From an uncultured Chloroflexota bacterium (lineage in GTDB: Bacteria > Chloroflexota > UBA4733): a stretch of 44,761 bases of DNA. Location: positions 1 to 44,761 of the forward strand of contig CALBSQ010000250.1 of NCBI GenBank assembly GCA_937967325.1, given 5' to 3'. Shown piece by piece: positions 1 through 7,622 of the stretch (within the stretch, counting starts at the first letter, position 1; every line of letters begins with the position of its first letter). A program made the translations under genes and the position numbers. The notes under the pieces were generated by a model. That model did not search any database, was not told the origin of the DNA, and saw nothing but the letters and a program-made list of their open reading frames with translations.

Positions 1-71
1 ACCGCGGCAGGGAGTGTCTCGAGTCCCTGCCGCAAGGCGACGATCGTTGCCACCCACTCTGTCGGAGTCAT
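1..71 (-). CDS. 5' end of an unidentified gene running off the window
   Basis: An ATG on the minus strand at 71 follows a good ribosome binding site (GGGAGGAC, about 6 nt upstream). The frame stays open to the window edge and reads MTPTEWVATIVALRQGLETL and a few residues more. Only about 23 residues are visible, so no family can be named. The clean start signal is the whole case for a gene. Confidence 0.4.
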   Translation of the reverse strand, partial: MTPTEWVATIVALRQGLETLPAA

Positions 72-264
72 TCTCGTTGTCCTCCCAGTGGCATTCGGAG
101 CGCTCGTGCCGCCCCGATTTGACGACAGTCAGTATCCGGCTGCCGTCCGATGCTGTCGAAAGAGTACCCATGCCTCATGAGAATAGCCGTGGCCGCCTGA
201 CAACAGGTTATGCTTTGTGGGGTGGCAGACTTCCGTGGTCGCGGAAGGAACAGCGGAGTCTCTC

Positions 265-540
265 ATGGTAAGCGAACTGGCTGAGGCCAGGGCCGACGCC
301 CTAATCGCCCGGCACATCGGCCCCCACCCATCGAACCCCGGTCGTGACGAATATTGGCTCACTGAACCGGGTGTGTCCGTTTGGGCAGTTGTCGGCGCAT
401 ACAAGGCGGAAAAGGGAGATGCCGATGAGGTGGCGGCTGCTTATCATCTCTCTCGCGAGCAAGTGGACGCGGCCCTTGCCTATTATGAGCGCAACCGCTC
501 ACTGATTGACAACCGACTGGCCCAAAACTGCGCCGCCTGA
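265..540 (+). CDS. DUF433-family antitoxin-like protein
   Basis: A 91-residue protein whose C-terminal half resembles the DUF433 (VapB-like) helix-turn-helix fold: a short strand-turn region (DEYWLTEPGVSVWAVVGAY), then a helical part ending in SREQVDAALAYYERN, which matches the usual 'eqv.aALaYY..n' ending. DUF433 proteins are commonly the antitoxin of a PIN-like DUF5615 toxin encoded just downstream. Here the stop codon overlaps the ATG of such a toxin stub (TGATG at 538-542). The ATG at 265 is preferred over the upstream GTG at 217 because purine-rich AAGGAACAGCGGAG precedes it and homology begins after it. The family call is moderately sure; DNA binding and antitoxin activity are inferred. 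Confidence 0.65.
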   Translation: MVSELAEARADALIARHIGPHPSNPGRDEYWLTEPGVSVWAVVGAYKAEKGDADEVAAAYHLSREQVDAALAYYERNRSLIDNRLAQNCAA

Positions 541-605
541 TGGCGGCGATTTACTCGGACGAAGACGCGTCGGGAGGATTACGGTGGGACCGCGCGCCGA
601 TCTGA
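540..605 (+). pseudogene. Remnant of a DUF5615 PIN-like toxin
   Basis: Directly overlapping the DUF433 stop codon, an ATG opens a 21-codon frame beginning MAAIYSDEDASG. DUF5615 toxins typically start with a motif of the type 'M..lYaDE..p...v..LR..GHDV', so the first dozen residues match the family's N-terminus, including the acidic pair of the PIN-like active site. After that the reading leaves the family and stops at 605. The likely explanation is that the toxin was deleted down to its first codons, leaving the antitoxin. The stub is short, so the assignment rests on the motif plus the typical DUF433-DUF5615 gene order. Confidence 0.5.
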
Positions 606-1066
606 TGATTCGGGACTACCGCCCGATGGACCGTGAGGTCGTCTGGGAGCTTCACGTTGTAGGCTTGGAGCAGTTCGCGGTGAACGCCGGCTGCGGTCCT
701 TGGGATGCTGATGTCCGAGATATTCCGACCGCGTACTTCCAGAACCACGGCGCCTTCCTGGTCGGCGAGTGCGACGGCCAAGTTGTGGCGATGGGCGCCT
801 TGCGGCGGGTGTTCGACGCGTGCGCCGAGATCCGGCGAATGCGCGTCCACCCCGACTTTCAGCGCCGCGGCTTTGGCAGCGCCATCTTGGCGGCGTTGGA
901 GGAGCGCGCCCGGGTACTTGGCTATGATGTGCTCCGACTCGATACCGCCGTACGCCAGATCCCCGCCCAGGAGCTCTACCGCAAACACGGCTTTCGTGAG
1001 GTTGGGCGTGCCATACTTGGCGGATTCGACAGCATTCTGTTCGAGAAGCGACTTGACGCTAAATGA
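584..1066 (+). CDS. GNAT-family N-acetyltransferase
   Basis: A GNAT fold of about 160 residues. The acetyl-CoA-binding motif A is clear: IRRMRVHPDFQRRGFGSAIL (V-H-P, then Q-R-R-G-F-G-S), followed by LEERARVLGYDVLRLDT and the C-terminal ELYRKHGFREVGR (motif B, 'a..lY.k.GF'). Such enzymes move an acetyl group from acetyl-CoA to an amine; the substrate cannot be read from sequence. I place the start at GTG 584, which has an ideal GGGAGGAT site 6 nt upstream. An ATG at 605 is the alternative and overlaps the stop of the toxin remnant. It converges on the PIN toxin gene with a 17-nt gap. Confidence 0.85.
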   Translation: MGPRADLMIRDYRPMDREVVWELHVVGLEQFAVNAGCGPWDADVRDIPTAYFQNHGAFLVGECDGQVVAMGALRRVFDACAEIRRMRVHPDFQRRGFGSAILAALEERARVLGYDVLRLDTAVRQIPAQELYRKHGFREVGRAILGGFDSILFEKRLDAK

Positions 1067-1083
1067 GCGGCCCATCATCGGGC

Positions 1084-1590
1084 TCAACTCCCCCTCCGTC
1101 GTGCCGCCCGCCGCATGGCGTCGACCCGCGAGGCGAACTCCGATGGGCGAAGGATCGGGATGCCGCGCCACGGCGACATCTCCAGCAGGTGGGCGTCGCT
1201 GGAGACGATGAGCACCGAACCGCTGGCCAGCGCCAGCTCCAGGATGCGGTTGTCCTCGTAGTCGATGCAGTCAGTTACCCAAACCTGTGGCTCGATTACG
1301 CCACCTCCAGAGCGCCAGGCGATGTCCGTCAACGTCTGCATATAGTCAATGGCCTTCGCTCGCTCCCAATCTAGCTCGACCAGTACTCTCAGGACATTCG
1401 CTATCACGTGCTCGCTGAGCCAGAGGCTGAACTCGCGGGCGTCGTTGATGATGCCCAAACAGTTGGCCGCCAGATTGCCGGCCAGCGGCGGTGGGCTCGG
1501 CCAAGACCAAAAGGCCTGTGGACCTCCTCCCACCGCGCTCACCAGCACGTTGACGTCGAAGGTCGCCGGTTGAGGGACAACGGAGATCAC
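1084..1590 (-). CDS. PIN-domain toxin
   Basis: A 168-residue PIN-domain protein, predicted to be a metal-dependent RNase toxin. The first catalytic acid sits in TFDVNVLVSA near residue 12, and the C-terminal acidic cluster is CIDYEDNRILELALASGS, followed by VLIVSSDAHLL. This pattern is usual in the subfamily whose toxins end 'D.DDn.ileaA..g.ad.ivt.D.dLl'. Its start codon overlaps the stop of the upstream ribbon-helix-helix gene (ATGA), the classical layout of antitoxin-first toxin-antitoxin operons with translational coupling. All the expected acidic positions are present, so the toxin looks intact. RNA target unknown. Confidence 0.85.
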   Translation of the reverse strand: MISVVPQPATFDVNVLVSAVGGGPQAFWSWPSPPPLAGNLAANCLGIINDAREFSLWLSEHVIANVLRVLVELDWERAKAIDYMQTLTDIAWRSGGGVIEPQVWVTDCIDYEDNRILELALASGSVLIVSSDAHLLEMSPWRGIPILRPSEFASRVDAMRRAARRRGS

Positions 1591-1847
1591 GCCTTCACCG
1601 GCGCCTTGGAGAGGACACGATGGACCACCTCCGGTATGTCTTCGAGGGTGAGGCCCTGGGCAGCCAGTCGTTCGGCGCCATAAGCAGAGAGCGCGTCCAG
1701 TCGCTGCGCCCGCTCCAGGACCTCCATCTGCTTCATGGCCACCCGGAGGAACGCGCTCCGGTTGCCTTGTGCGAAGACCTCCACGAGGTGGTTGAGGCTA
1801 GGCAGGTCTTCCTCTGGAATAGAAAAGCCGACTGTGACGGATGCCAA
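1587..1847 (-). CDS. Ribbon-helix-helix antitoxin
   Basis: An 86-residue protein with an N-terminal ribbon-helix-helix pattern: a beta strand (ASVTVGFSIPEEDLPSL), a helix (NHLVEVFAQGN) and a second helix (RSAFLRVAMKQMEVLERA). The C-terminal tail would wrap the PIN toxin encoded immediately downstream with a 4-nt overlap. The start is a TTG with GGGAGG 7 nt upstream. Antitoxins of this type repress their own operon as dimers. A perfect inverted repeat surrounding a -10 box lies just upstream, at 1876-1903, and fits that role. Family call from fold pattern and context; no single diagnostic residue. Confidence 0.75.
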   Translation of the reverse strand: MASVTVGFSIPEEDLPSLNHLVEVFAQGNRSAFLRVAMKQMEVLERAQRLDALSAYGAERLAAQGLTLEDIPEVVHRVLSKAPVKA

Positions 1848-1875
1848 GCTATAGCCTCCCGATTCACTGCATGTC

Positions 1876-1903
1876 TTGCAGGTACATTGTAGCCCACCTG
1901 CAA
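1876..1903 (-). promoter_or_regulatory. Candidate operator/promoter of the PIN-RHH operon
   Basis: A perfect inverted repeat, TTGCAGGT at 1876-1883 and ACCTGCAA at 1896-1903, has half-sites about two helical turns apart. Between the arms, on the minus strand, lies TACAAT (1891 to 1886), a good -10 hexamer about 40 nt upstream of the antitoxin start. No clear -35 is visible. The arrangement suits a dimeric ribbon-helix-helix repressor closing its own promoter. Seen: the repeat and hexamer. Inferred: their use. Confidence 0.5.
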
Positions 1904-1988
1904 CCCGCGGAGAGAGATGCCTGTCTCGCTTGGGGAATGACCAAGCCGCATCGGTGTCTTCGTGCAGGCTCCGAGTCAGTTCCGACTT

Positions 1989-3326
1989 TTAGCCGCCGAG
2001 CCTGAGCCTGATGTGCTGCGCCTCGCGCTCCACATGCCCGCCGCGAAAGCGTGCGGTGACCCCGCTGGCGGTTATCTCCATCCGGTCGGCGCCGATCTGC
2101 ACCACCGGCTCCTCGGCCAGCCCGGCAACGGTCACCTGCTGCACACCCTCGAACAGGGGATGGCTGCCGGCAGCTTCCGTCAGTGCAAGGTGGCCGAGCA
2201 CTTCCAACTTGCCTGCTGCGCTGCTGAGCTGGAGGAATCGGGTGTGCAAAATCTCGCCGCCTCCCAGGAGATGCAGATTCATCGGGTCGAATCCCTGGGG
2301 CCGAAGCGGTTCGTAGCGGTGCGCGATTATGACGAGCCGCCAACCCGGGAGTGCGAGGAAGGCGTCACGTCGCACCGACCGGCTCGCACGGAGCTCGCCG
2401 ATGTCGGCTTGTGCCCGCGCCAACTCCCGCGTCCATTCCTCCGAGGTGAAGCTGGCGGGCGTCACTTTGTGACGAGCGAGCACCGCGCCGAGGAGTGAGT
2501 CGAGCGGGCGCGTCGGCCCGCGTTCCAGATCCTCGGTCCAGCTCGACGCCAGGTGGTCGAGGAGCACAGCCAGGGTGTGGCCTGTGGCGTAGCCGCATAG
2601 CCGCACCGCGTTGGCGGCAAAGTTATCGGGCAAGATCGCTGCCGGGTCGTCGTTGCCTGCCGCCTTGCGCTCGACGTAGGTCGCCAGCCCCTCTCTCAGC
2701 TCGTTGCCACGCTCGTAGCTTGCAGCTTCGGCAGGCAGCTCCGCAAATCGGCACCGGCGGAGGGCGAGCGCAGCAGCCGCCCAGCGAGCCTGATCGTCCC
2801 GGTCCGGTGCCCGAAGGGCGCGTCGGAGCGCCTCGGTCTCCAAGCGCCGGAGCTGCAGGAGCTCAGCGTCGTCCATCGGGTAGACAAACAGGTCCAGCTC
2901 GTTCGCTTGCCAATCGGGGTGGCGCTGATCTTGGAAGACGTGGAAGAGCTCGTGGATCAGCAGCGCGCCCAACGCCGCAATGGTCTGCCGACGCGTGTCG
3001 TTCAGCATCACCGTTGCAGTGTTGATATCTGCCAGCTTGGCGAAGCTGTTTGCCCGAACGGAGGGGTGCAACCCAGCGAAGATGCGGGCGTCCGAATACG
3101 GAGGGCTTGCGGCGAACTCGGAGGGCGGGCTGGGATGTCGAAACAGCCAAGTCTGTTCGCCATCGCATATGGCGACGGGGTAGCGTCGGGGATCGTAGTT
3201 CGGCCAGAGCGAGACGGCGGCGAGCCGGTCGACTTCGGCTAGCAGGCGCACCGGTAGTGGCGCGTGATTACTGTCCGTCCCCTCCGGAGCGGGAGGCGCC
3301 GGAGGTGGCGTAGATGTCATTGTCAT
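1989..3326 (-). CDS. Putative zinc metallopeptidase-like protein (HELFH)
   Basis: A 445-residue protein with a gluzincin-like signature: LLIHELFHVFQDQ (HExxH at residues 125-129) and a downstream glutamate region, ELREGLATYVE (about 209-219), where the third zinc ligand of such families usually lies. The C-terminal third (after residue 330) is strand-rich and lacks recognisable motifs. There is no signal peptide, and the N-terminus is proline-rich, so the protein is probably cytoplasmic. The ATG at 3326 follows GAGGAG by about 9 nt. I cannot assign a named peptidase family and the substrate is unknown. It is separated by 96 nt from the co-oriented regulator upstream and may be co-transcribed. 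Confidence 0.65.
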   Translation of the reverse strand: MTMTSTPPPAPPAPEGTDSNHAPLPVRLLAEVDRLAAVSLWPNYDPRRYPVAICDGEQTWLFRHPSPPSEFAASPPYSDARIFAGLHPSVRANSFAKLADINTATVMLNDTRRQTIAALGALLIHELFHVFQDQRHPDWQANELDLFVYPMDDAELLQLRRLETEALRRALRAPDRDDQARWAAAALALRRCRFAELPAEAASYERGNELREGLATYVERKAAGNDDPAAILPDNFAANAVRLCGYATGHTLAVLLDHLASSWTEDLERGPTRPLDSLLGAVLARHKVTPASFTSEEWTRELARAQADIGELRASRSVRRDAFLALPGWRLVIIAHRYEPLRPQGFDPMNLHLLGGGEILHTRFLQLSSAAGKLEVLGHLALTEAAGSHPLFEGVQQVTVAGLAEEPVVQIGADRMEITASGVTARFRGGHVEREAQHIRLRLGG

Positions 3327-3422
3327 TGATCGTTACTCCTCACGCGTCCGTGAGCTACGCGGGCTACACTGAGGTGCGAGTCCACAAAGCTGGACATCTG
3401 GCAAACTCTCTTATAGATGTCG

Positions 3423-6026
3423 TCAGCGAGCCGGAGCGGCGTCCTCCGTCAGCGCGAATACGATGGCCTGCTCCAGTTGCATTGCCTGCCCTTTGGCCCA
3501 GGCCGCCGCGGCCTCTGCGGTCAGGGCCTGCCTGGCCGGGGCCAGCCGGCGTTCCAGGTCTGCTTGCTCGAAAGGAGTCGCCGGTGTGTTGAAGGCGACG
3601 CGCAGCGCAGCGGCGGCTCCCGCCAGGCAAAGCGCGCGCTCGGGCTGGCCCACGGCGGCCTCTAGGGTGGACAGCCCCTCCAACACGCTTGCAACTTCCC
3701 TGGTCCTGCCCGCCCGCCGTTCGAGTACCAAGCATTCGTGGAGGCGGGCGCGCGCTACCACATAATCCCCGCGGTCCCGTGCGACATAGCCCTGCCGGCG
3801 CAGCGCCGAGGCGCTGTTCCCCGGATCGCGCAGCGCCAGCGCGACGGCCGCGGCTTCTTCCAGAAGCGAGTCCGCCAGGGCGTACTGACCTTGCTGTTGC
3901 GCGACGTCAGCCAGGCTACACAGGGATTCGGTCACGCTCACGGAGTCGCCGCGCTGTCGCTGAAGCCGTAGCTCCTCCTGGAATAGCACCTCCGCTTGGC
4001 CATGCTCACCCCGGGCCAGCGCCACTGATCCAAGATCGTGGATCGCGCGGTAGATGAGCAGTGTGTCGCCGTGCTGGCCTGATAGGGCCAGGCTCTGCTC
4101 CGCCAGTGCGGTCGCGCGATCGAGCTCTCCTTGCATCAGCAGCGCCAACGCCAGCCCATTCAGCGCCTCGGCGATCGCCCAGGCATCGGCCAGGTCTCGG
4201 CGCAAGGCCAGGGCTTCCTCGTAGTGCGCGCGCGCAGCGACGTAGTCGCCCTGTGCCAGTTCCAGAGTGCCCGCCGCCTGGAGCGCCTTCGCCCGCGAAG
4301 TCTTTCCTACTCCAGATGGGCCCGTCGCCTGCGTGGCCATGAGCACCTTCGCGAGCCAATTCCGCCCCTCCGTGCCGTTTCCTCGTCTGGCCCAGAAAGG
4401 CCAGAGGGCCGCTGCCAGCCGTGGACCGGTGTCGTCACCAGCCTCCGTGGTGGTCCAAGCCAGCGCTGCTCGCAGATTGTCCTCGTCACATTCCAGACGG
4501 TCCAGCCAGTCCCCTTGCCGCGGCCCTGCCCGTGCCGCGTGAGCCTGCTCCGCCATCGCCAGGTAGTAGGCGGCATGCGCCCGCCGTGCCGACTCCGCCT
4601 CGGCACGCGCCGTGAGCTGCTCCAGCGCGTACTCGCGGATCGTCTCCAACATGAGCAATCGCACCTCGCCGTCGTCCTGCTCTTCCTGGCGCAGCAGGTT
4701 CTGATCTACTAACGCCGCCAGCCCGTCCAAGATGGAGATGGGGATGGGAGCGCTCGGCGCTCGCGAGGACGGTCCGTCCGGTCCCTGACCATCGGGCCAG
4801 CTCCACTCTCCCTCCAAAGCAGATATGCCCGCGGCCAGAGCTCCTAGCTCTGGTTCCTTACTCCCAATCCCCGTCATGACAGCCACTACTGCCTCTACGG
4901 TGCTTCCTCCCACGAACACTCCCAGCCGCCGGAATAGCAGCTGCTCGCCCGGCTGCAGCAGGTCGTAGCTCCAGGCGATGGCGTCGCGTAGTGTCCGCTG
5001 GCGCGCCGGCAGGTCCCGCGCTCCGCCTGTCAGCATCGGTAGGCGCTGTTGGAGCTGAGCGAGCAGCATCCTGGGCGGGAAGAGCCGCACACGAGCCGCC
5101 GCCAGCTCAATCGCTAGCGGCAGGCCGTCGAGACGTTGGCAGATTTCCACCACCGCCGGTGCGTTCTGCTCGGACAGGGTAAACTCCGGCTTCACCGCTT
5201 GCGCCCGCTCCAGGAACAGCCGCACCGCCTCATACCGGGTCAGGTCCTCGACCAATCCTCCCTGCTGCCGGCCCGGCAGCGTCAGCGGGGGCACCGCGAA
5301 CGCCTGCTCGCCTTGCAGGCGTAGCAGCGCCCGACTGGTCACGAGGACCGACAGCCGTGGGCACGTGCCCAGGAGCTGGGCCAGATGGGGGCCCGCCGGC
5401 AGCACCTGCTCGAAGTTGTCCAGCACCAGCAACAGGTGTTTCGCCCGCAGGACCCCTGCCAGCGTCTTCAGGAGCGACCGACCCGGCGTCTCTCGCACTC
5501 CGAGCGCCTGGGCCAGCGCGGGCAGGACCAGATCCACGTCGGCGATGGGTGCCAGCGACACAAAGCACGCACCGTCGGCGAACCCGTCGAGCGCCTCGGC
5601 GACCGCCCTGAGCGCCAGGCGGGTCTTGCCGACACCCCCCGGCCCCGTCAGCGTGACGAGCCGGTGCGCGCCGAGCAGCCCCCGCACGTCGGCCACCTCG
5701 CGCTCGCGGCCGATGAACGACGCGAGCGGCGCGGACAGGTTATGCGGCCGGGTGGCCTCTGGCGGGCGCGCCTCATCGGAACCGCCGACACGCAGGGGAG
5801 CGCGCCCAGCCGCCTCGAAGCGCGCGCGCGCGTCGCCGGCGAGCCCGAGCGCTTGGCTGAGCCGCTCCAGCGTGTCCGGGTACGGGCGCCGTACGCCGGC
5901 CTCGAGGCTCTGGATGCCCCGCTGGCTCATGCCCGCGCGCTCCGCCAGCGCCTCCTGGGTGAGGCCGGCGGCCAGGCGAAGGCGCCGCAGCGTGGTCCCG
6001 AACGGAGGTCGCGCCGAGCCGTCCAT
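3423..6026 (-). CDS. XRE-HTH / NB-ARC-type ATPase / TPR regulator
   Basis: An 867-residue STAND-type regulator. Residues 10-65 form an XRE helix-turn-helix (LRLAAGLTQEALAERAGMS then RGIQSLEAGVRRPYPDTL). Residue 104 onward reads FIGREREVADVRGLL, the usual entry to an AfsR/LuxR-like ATPase. Walker A is GPGGVGKT at 128-135 and Walker B is LLLVLDNFEQVL near 200. The C-terminal half is a run of TPR-like helical repeats (for example LALRRDLADAWAIAEALNGLA). It probably binds DNA and switches on ATP/ligand sensing through the TPRs; the ligand is unknown. GAGGAG lies 8 nt before the ATG. It is transcribed away from the secreted-protein gene at 6382, a natural candidate target. Confidence 0.9.
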   Translation of the reverse strand: MDGSARPPFGTTLRRLRLAAGLTQEALAERAGMSQRGIQSLEAGVRRPYPDTLERLSQALGLAGDARARFEAAGRAPLRVGGSDEARPPEATRPHNLSAPLASFIGREREVADVRGLLGAHRLVTLTGPGGVGKTRLALRAVAEALDGFADGACFVSLAPIADVDLVLPALAQALGVRETPGRSLLKTLAGVLRAKHLLLVLDNFEQVLPAGPHLAQLLGTCPRLSVLVTSRALLRLQGEQAFAVPPLTLPGRQQGGLVEDLTRYEAVRLFLERAQAVKPEFTLSEQNAPAVVEICQRLDGLPLAIELAAARVRLFPPRMLLAQLQQRLPMLTGGARDLPARQRTLRDAIAWSYDLLQPGEQLLFRRLGVFVGGSTVEAVVAVMTGIGSKEPELGALAAGISALEGEWSWPDGQGPDGPSSRAPSAPIPISILDGLAALVDQNLLRQEEQDDGEVRLLMLETIREYALEQLTARAEAESARRAHAAYYLAMAEQAHAARAGPRQGDWLDRLECDEDNLRAALAWTTTEAGDDTGPRLAAALWPFWARRGNGTEGRNWLAKVLMATQATGPSGVGKTSRAKALQAAGTLELAQGDYVAARAHYEEALALRRDLADAWAIAEALNGLALALLMQGELDRATALAEQSLALSGQHGDTLLIYRAIHDLGSVALARGEHGQAEVLFQEELRLQRQRGDSVSVTESLCSLADVAQQQGQYALADSLLEEAAAVALALRDPGNSASALRRQGYVARDRGDYVVARARLHECLVLERRAGRTREVASVLEGLSTLEAAVGQPERALCLAGAAAALRVAFNTPATPFEQADLERRLAPARQALTAEAAAAWAKGQAMQLEQAIVFALTEDAAPAR

Positions 6027-6381
6027 CGCCGTCTCCTCGACTGCCCGCTCGGGGCGTCGGCAAGCGCGCGTCGATTATGCACGGTGTGTCTGTGTTGGGG
6101 CATGGTACCACGCGGTTCACCGAACTGTGTGCCCTACTGTGTGCATTGTTCGTTGTCAACGCACCAAGCAATTCCGACACTGGTACCGTGACGCGGCGGC
6201 CGCACGGGACACACCACCGACAGGCGGGGCGAACCACCACAAAAGGCGATGGAGGTTCCTCGACGATAAAGGAGACCAGGGCGCCCCTCCGGCTTTCGAG
6301 GCGGGCGGCCATGCGAGCAAGTGCGGCTGCTGGTGCAGCCGCGGTCCTGCACTTCAGAAGTCATGCAAAGGAGTATGGGCA
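6027..6381. other. Divergent intergenic region with direct repeat and leader hairpin
   Basis: This 355-nt gap separates the STAND regulator from the secreted-protein gene and should hold both promoters. Visible elements are a direct repeat ACTGTGTGC at 6124-6132 and 6136-6144 (12-bp period) and a perfect 8-bp hairpin, GCGGCTGC (6323-6330) and GCAGCCGC (6335-6342), 40 nt before the downstream start. No convincing -35/-10 pair stands out and I see no gene. Confidence 0.4.
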
Positions 6382-7281
6382 ATGAAGCAATTCCGGGCGG
6401 GCTTGGCTATCTTGGCGCTGGTCGCCGGGATGTTGGCTGGCCCAACAGATGCGGCCGCGGCTGGATCGTTCACGTGTTCGGGCGGTACGGCGACGAGTCC
6501 GGCAACGATTCCGGCCGGGACCTATACCTCATTGACGGTCACTGGGATCTGCCACATCCTTGGCGTGGTCACTGGGCCCGCCGTTGGGCCCAATGGCACG
6601 GAGGTCATTACGAACTGCAACGCCCCTGGCGGTGCGGTCCACGTCCTCGGGGGCTTGACCATCGCGCCGAACGCGTTCCTCGACGCCGGCTCCTGCGCGC
6701 CGACGGTCACCGTCGCGGGCAACGTGTCGGTTGGGAGCGGCGGCACGTTCATCCTGGGCTGCTCCCCGTTCCTGGTGATCATGCCACCGGTTCCACCGTT
6801 TCCGACCCTGTGCCCCGGCATCACGACCAGCGACAGCATCGGGGGGAACGTCACGTCCGACCAACCCCTGGCGCTGATTTTCCACGCCACCACGATCAAC
6901 GGCAATGTCTCCGTCTTGGGCGGCGGTGGTGGTGTCAACTGCAATGCCGACCTGACCTTGAGCGCGGCCTTGGACTCTGAACTCGGGTCCCTTGGTCCTA
7001 CCCCTGCCTACACCGACTTCGAGAACAACGCCATCCACGGCGGTGCGTCCTTCTCCGGCCTCCAAGGGTGCTGGTTTGGCATCTTCCGCAACCAGGTCTG
7101 GGGCAGCGTTTCGGTCACGAACAACACCTTCGCCGACGCCGACGCGACGGAGGTTGCCACCAACACGGTGCGCGGCAACCTGACCTGCCAAGGCAACTCT
7201 CCCGCCGCCCAAGTCGGCGACTCGGGGGGCCTGCCGAACACGGTAACCGGCCGAAAGCTGGGAGAGTGCGCGAGCCTCTAG
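6382..7281 (+). CDS. Secreted repetitive (beta-solenoid-like) protein
   Basis: A 299-residue protein with a classical signal peptide: MKQFRAGLAILALVAGMLAG, then an Ala-rich cleavage region (DAAAAG). The mature part is rich in Gly, Thr, Val and Asn, with recurring short strand units such as TINGNVSVLGGG, TVAGNVSVGSGG and GSVSVTNNTF, and scattered cysteines. This suggests a right-handed beta-helix or similar exported surface protein. Start ATG 6382 has AAAGGAG 9 nt upstream. It lies divergent from the XRE/STAND regulator. After its TAG, the same reading frame continues into a propeller fragment (next entry). No enzymatic motif seen; function unknown. Confidence 0.75.
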   Translation: MKQFRAGLAILALVAGMLAGPTDAAAAGSFTCSGGTATSPATIPAGTYTSLTVTGICHILGVVTGPAVGPNGTEVITNCNAPGGAVHVLGGLTIAPNAFLDAGSCAPTVTVAGNVSVGSGGTFILGCSPFLVIMPPVPPFPTLCPGITTSDSIGGNVTSDQPLALIFHATTINGNVSVLGGGGGVNCNADLTLSAALDSELGSLGPTPAYTDFENNAIHGGASFSGLQGCWFGIFRNQVWGSVSVTNNTFADADATEVATNTVRGNLTCQGNSPAAQVGDSGGLPNTVTGRKLGECASL

Positions 7282-7563
7282 AAGCTCGGCCGCAAGCTAC
7301 CCTCCGCCGCCGCCCTTGACCGATCCGGCGAGCGCGTCCTCGGGACTATCCCCGTGGGTGGACGCCCGATCAGCCTGAACGTCAATCCGCTCACCGACCG
7401 CCTATATGCGGTGTCCGACCATGCCACCCTGGCTGTGGTGGACGCCCGAAACCGTGTCGTGTTGGACCTGCTCCGCCTGGCCACCCAGCTCCCGATGGGC
7501 CCGATGTTCCTGGGCATCGCGCTCAACTCTGCCAGCAACCGGGTGTACCCCCCCCGACTTTGA
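7282..7563 (+). pseudogene. Truncated YVTN beta-propeller fragment
   Basis: Immediately after the TAG of the secreted protein, in the same frame, about 93 codons read as propeller blades: GERVLGTIPVGGRPISLNVN, then PLTDRLYAVSD, LAVVDARNRVVLDLL and NSASNRVYPPRL. The 'NRVY' repeat signature is the same as in the full propeller at 7623. The fragment breaks off where the next strand (YVxN) should come, at a run of eight C at 7550-7557, and hits a stop. It has no start codon or ribosome site of its own near its beginning, so it looks like a decayed blade or two. Confidence 0.6.
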
Positions 7564-7622
7564 CGAGAACGGCCGGAGACGAGACCAGCACGATTGCCCG
7601 TCGCAACGCGGAAGGAGACCCC

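Noticed and set aside
14..271. 85-codon plus-strand frame at the window start
   Set aside because: Ser/Arg-rich reading with no RBS, overlapping better-supported genes on both strands.
6200..6381. Possible c-di-GMP (GEMM-type) riboswitch in the leader of the secreted-protein gene
   Set aside because: Short pieces resemble the consensus (GGGCGAACC, CTCCGGC), but the conserved order and helices cannot be assembled; only one simple 8-bp hairpin is solid.
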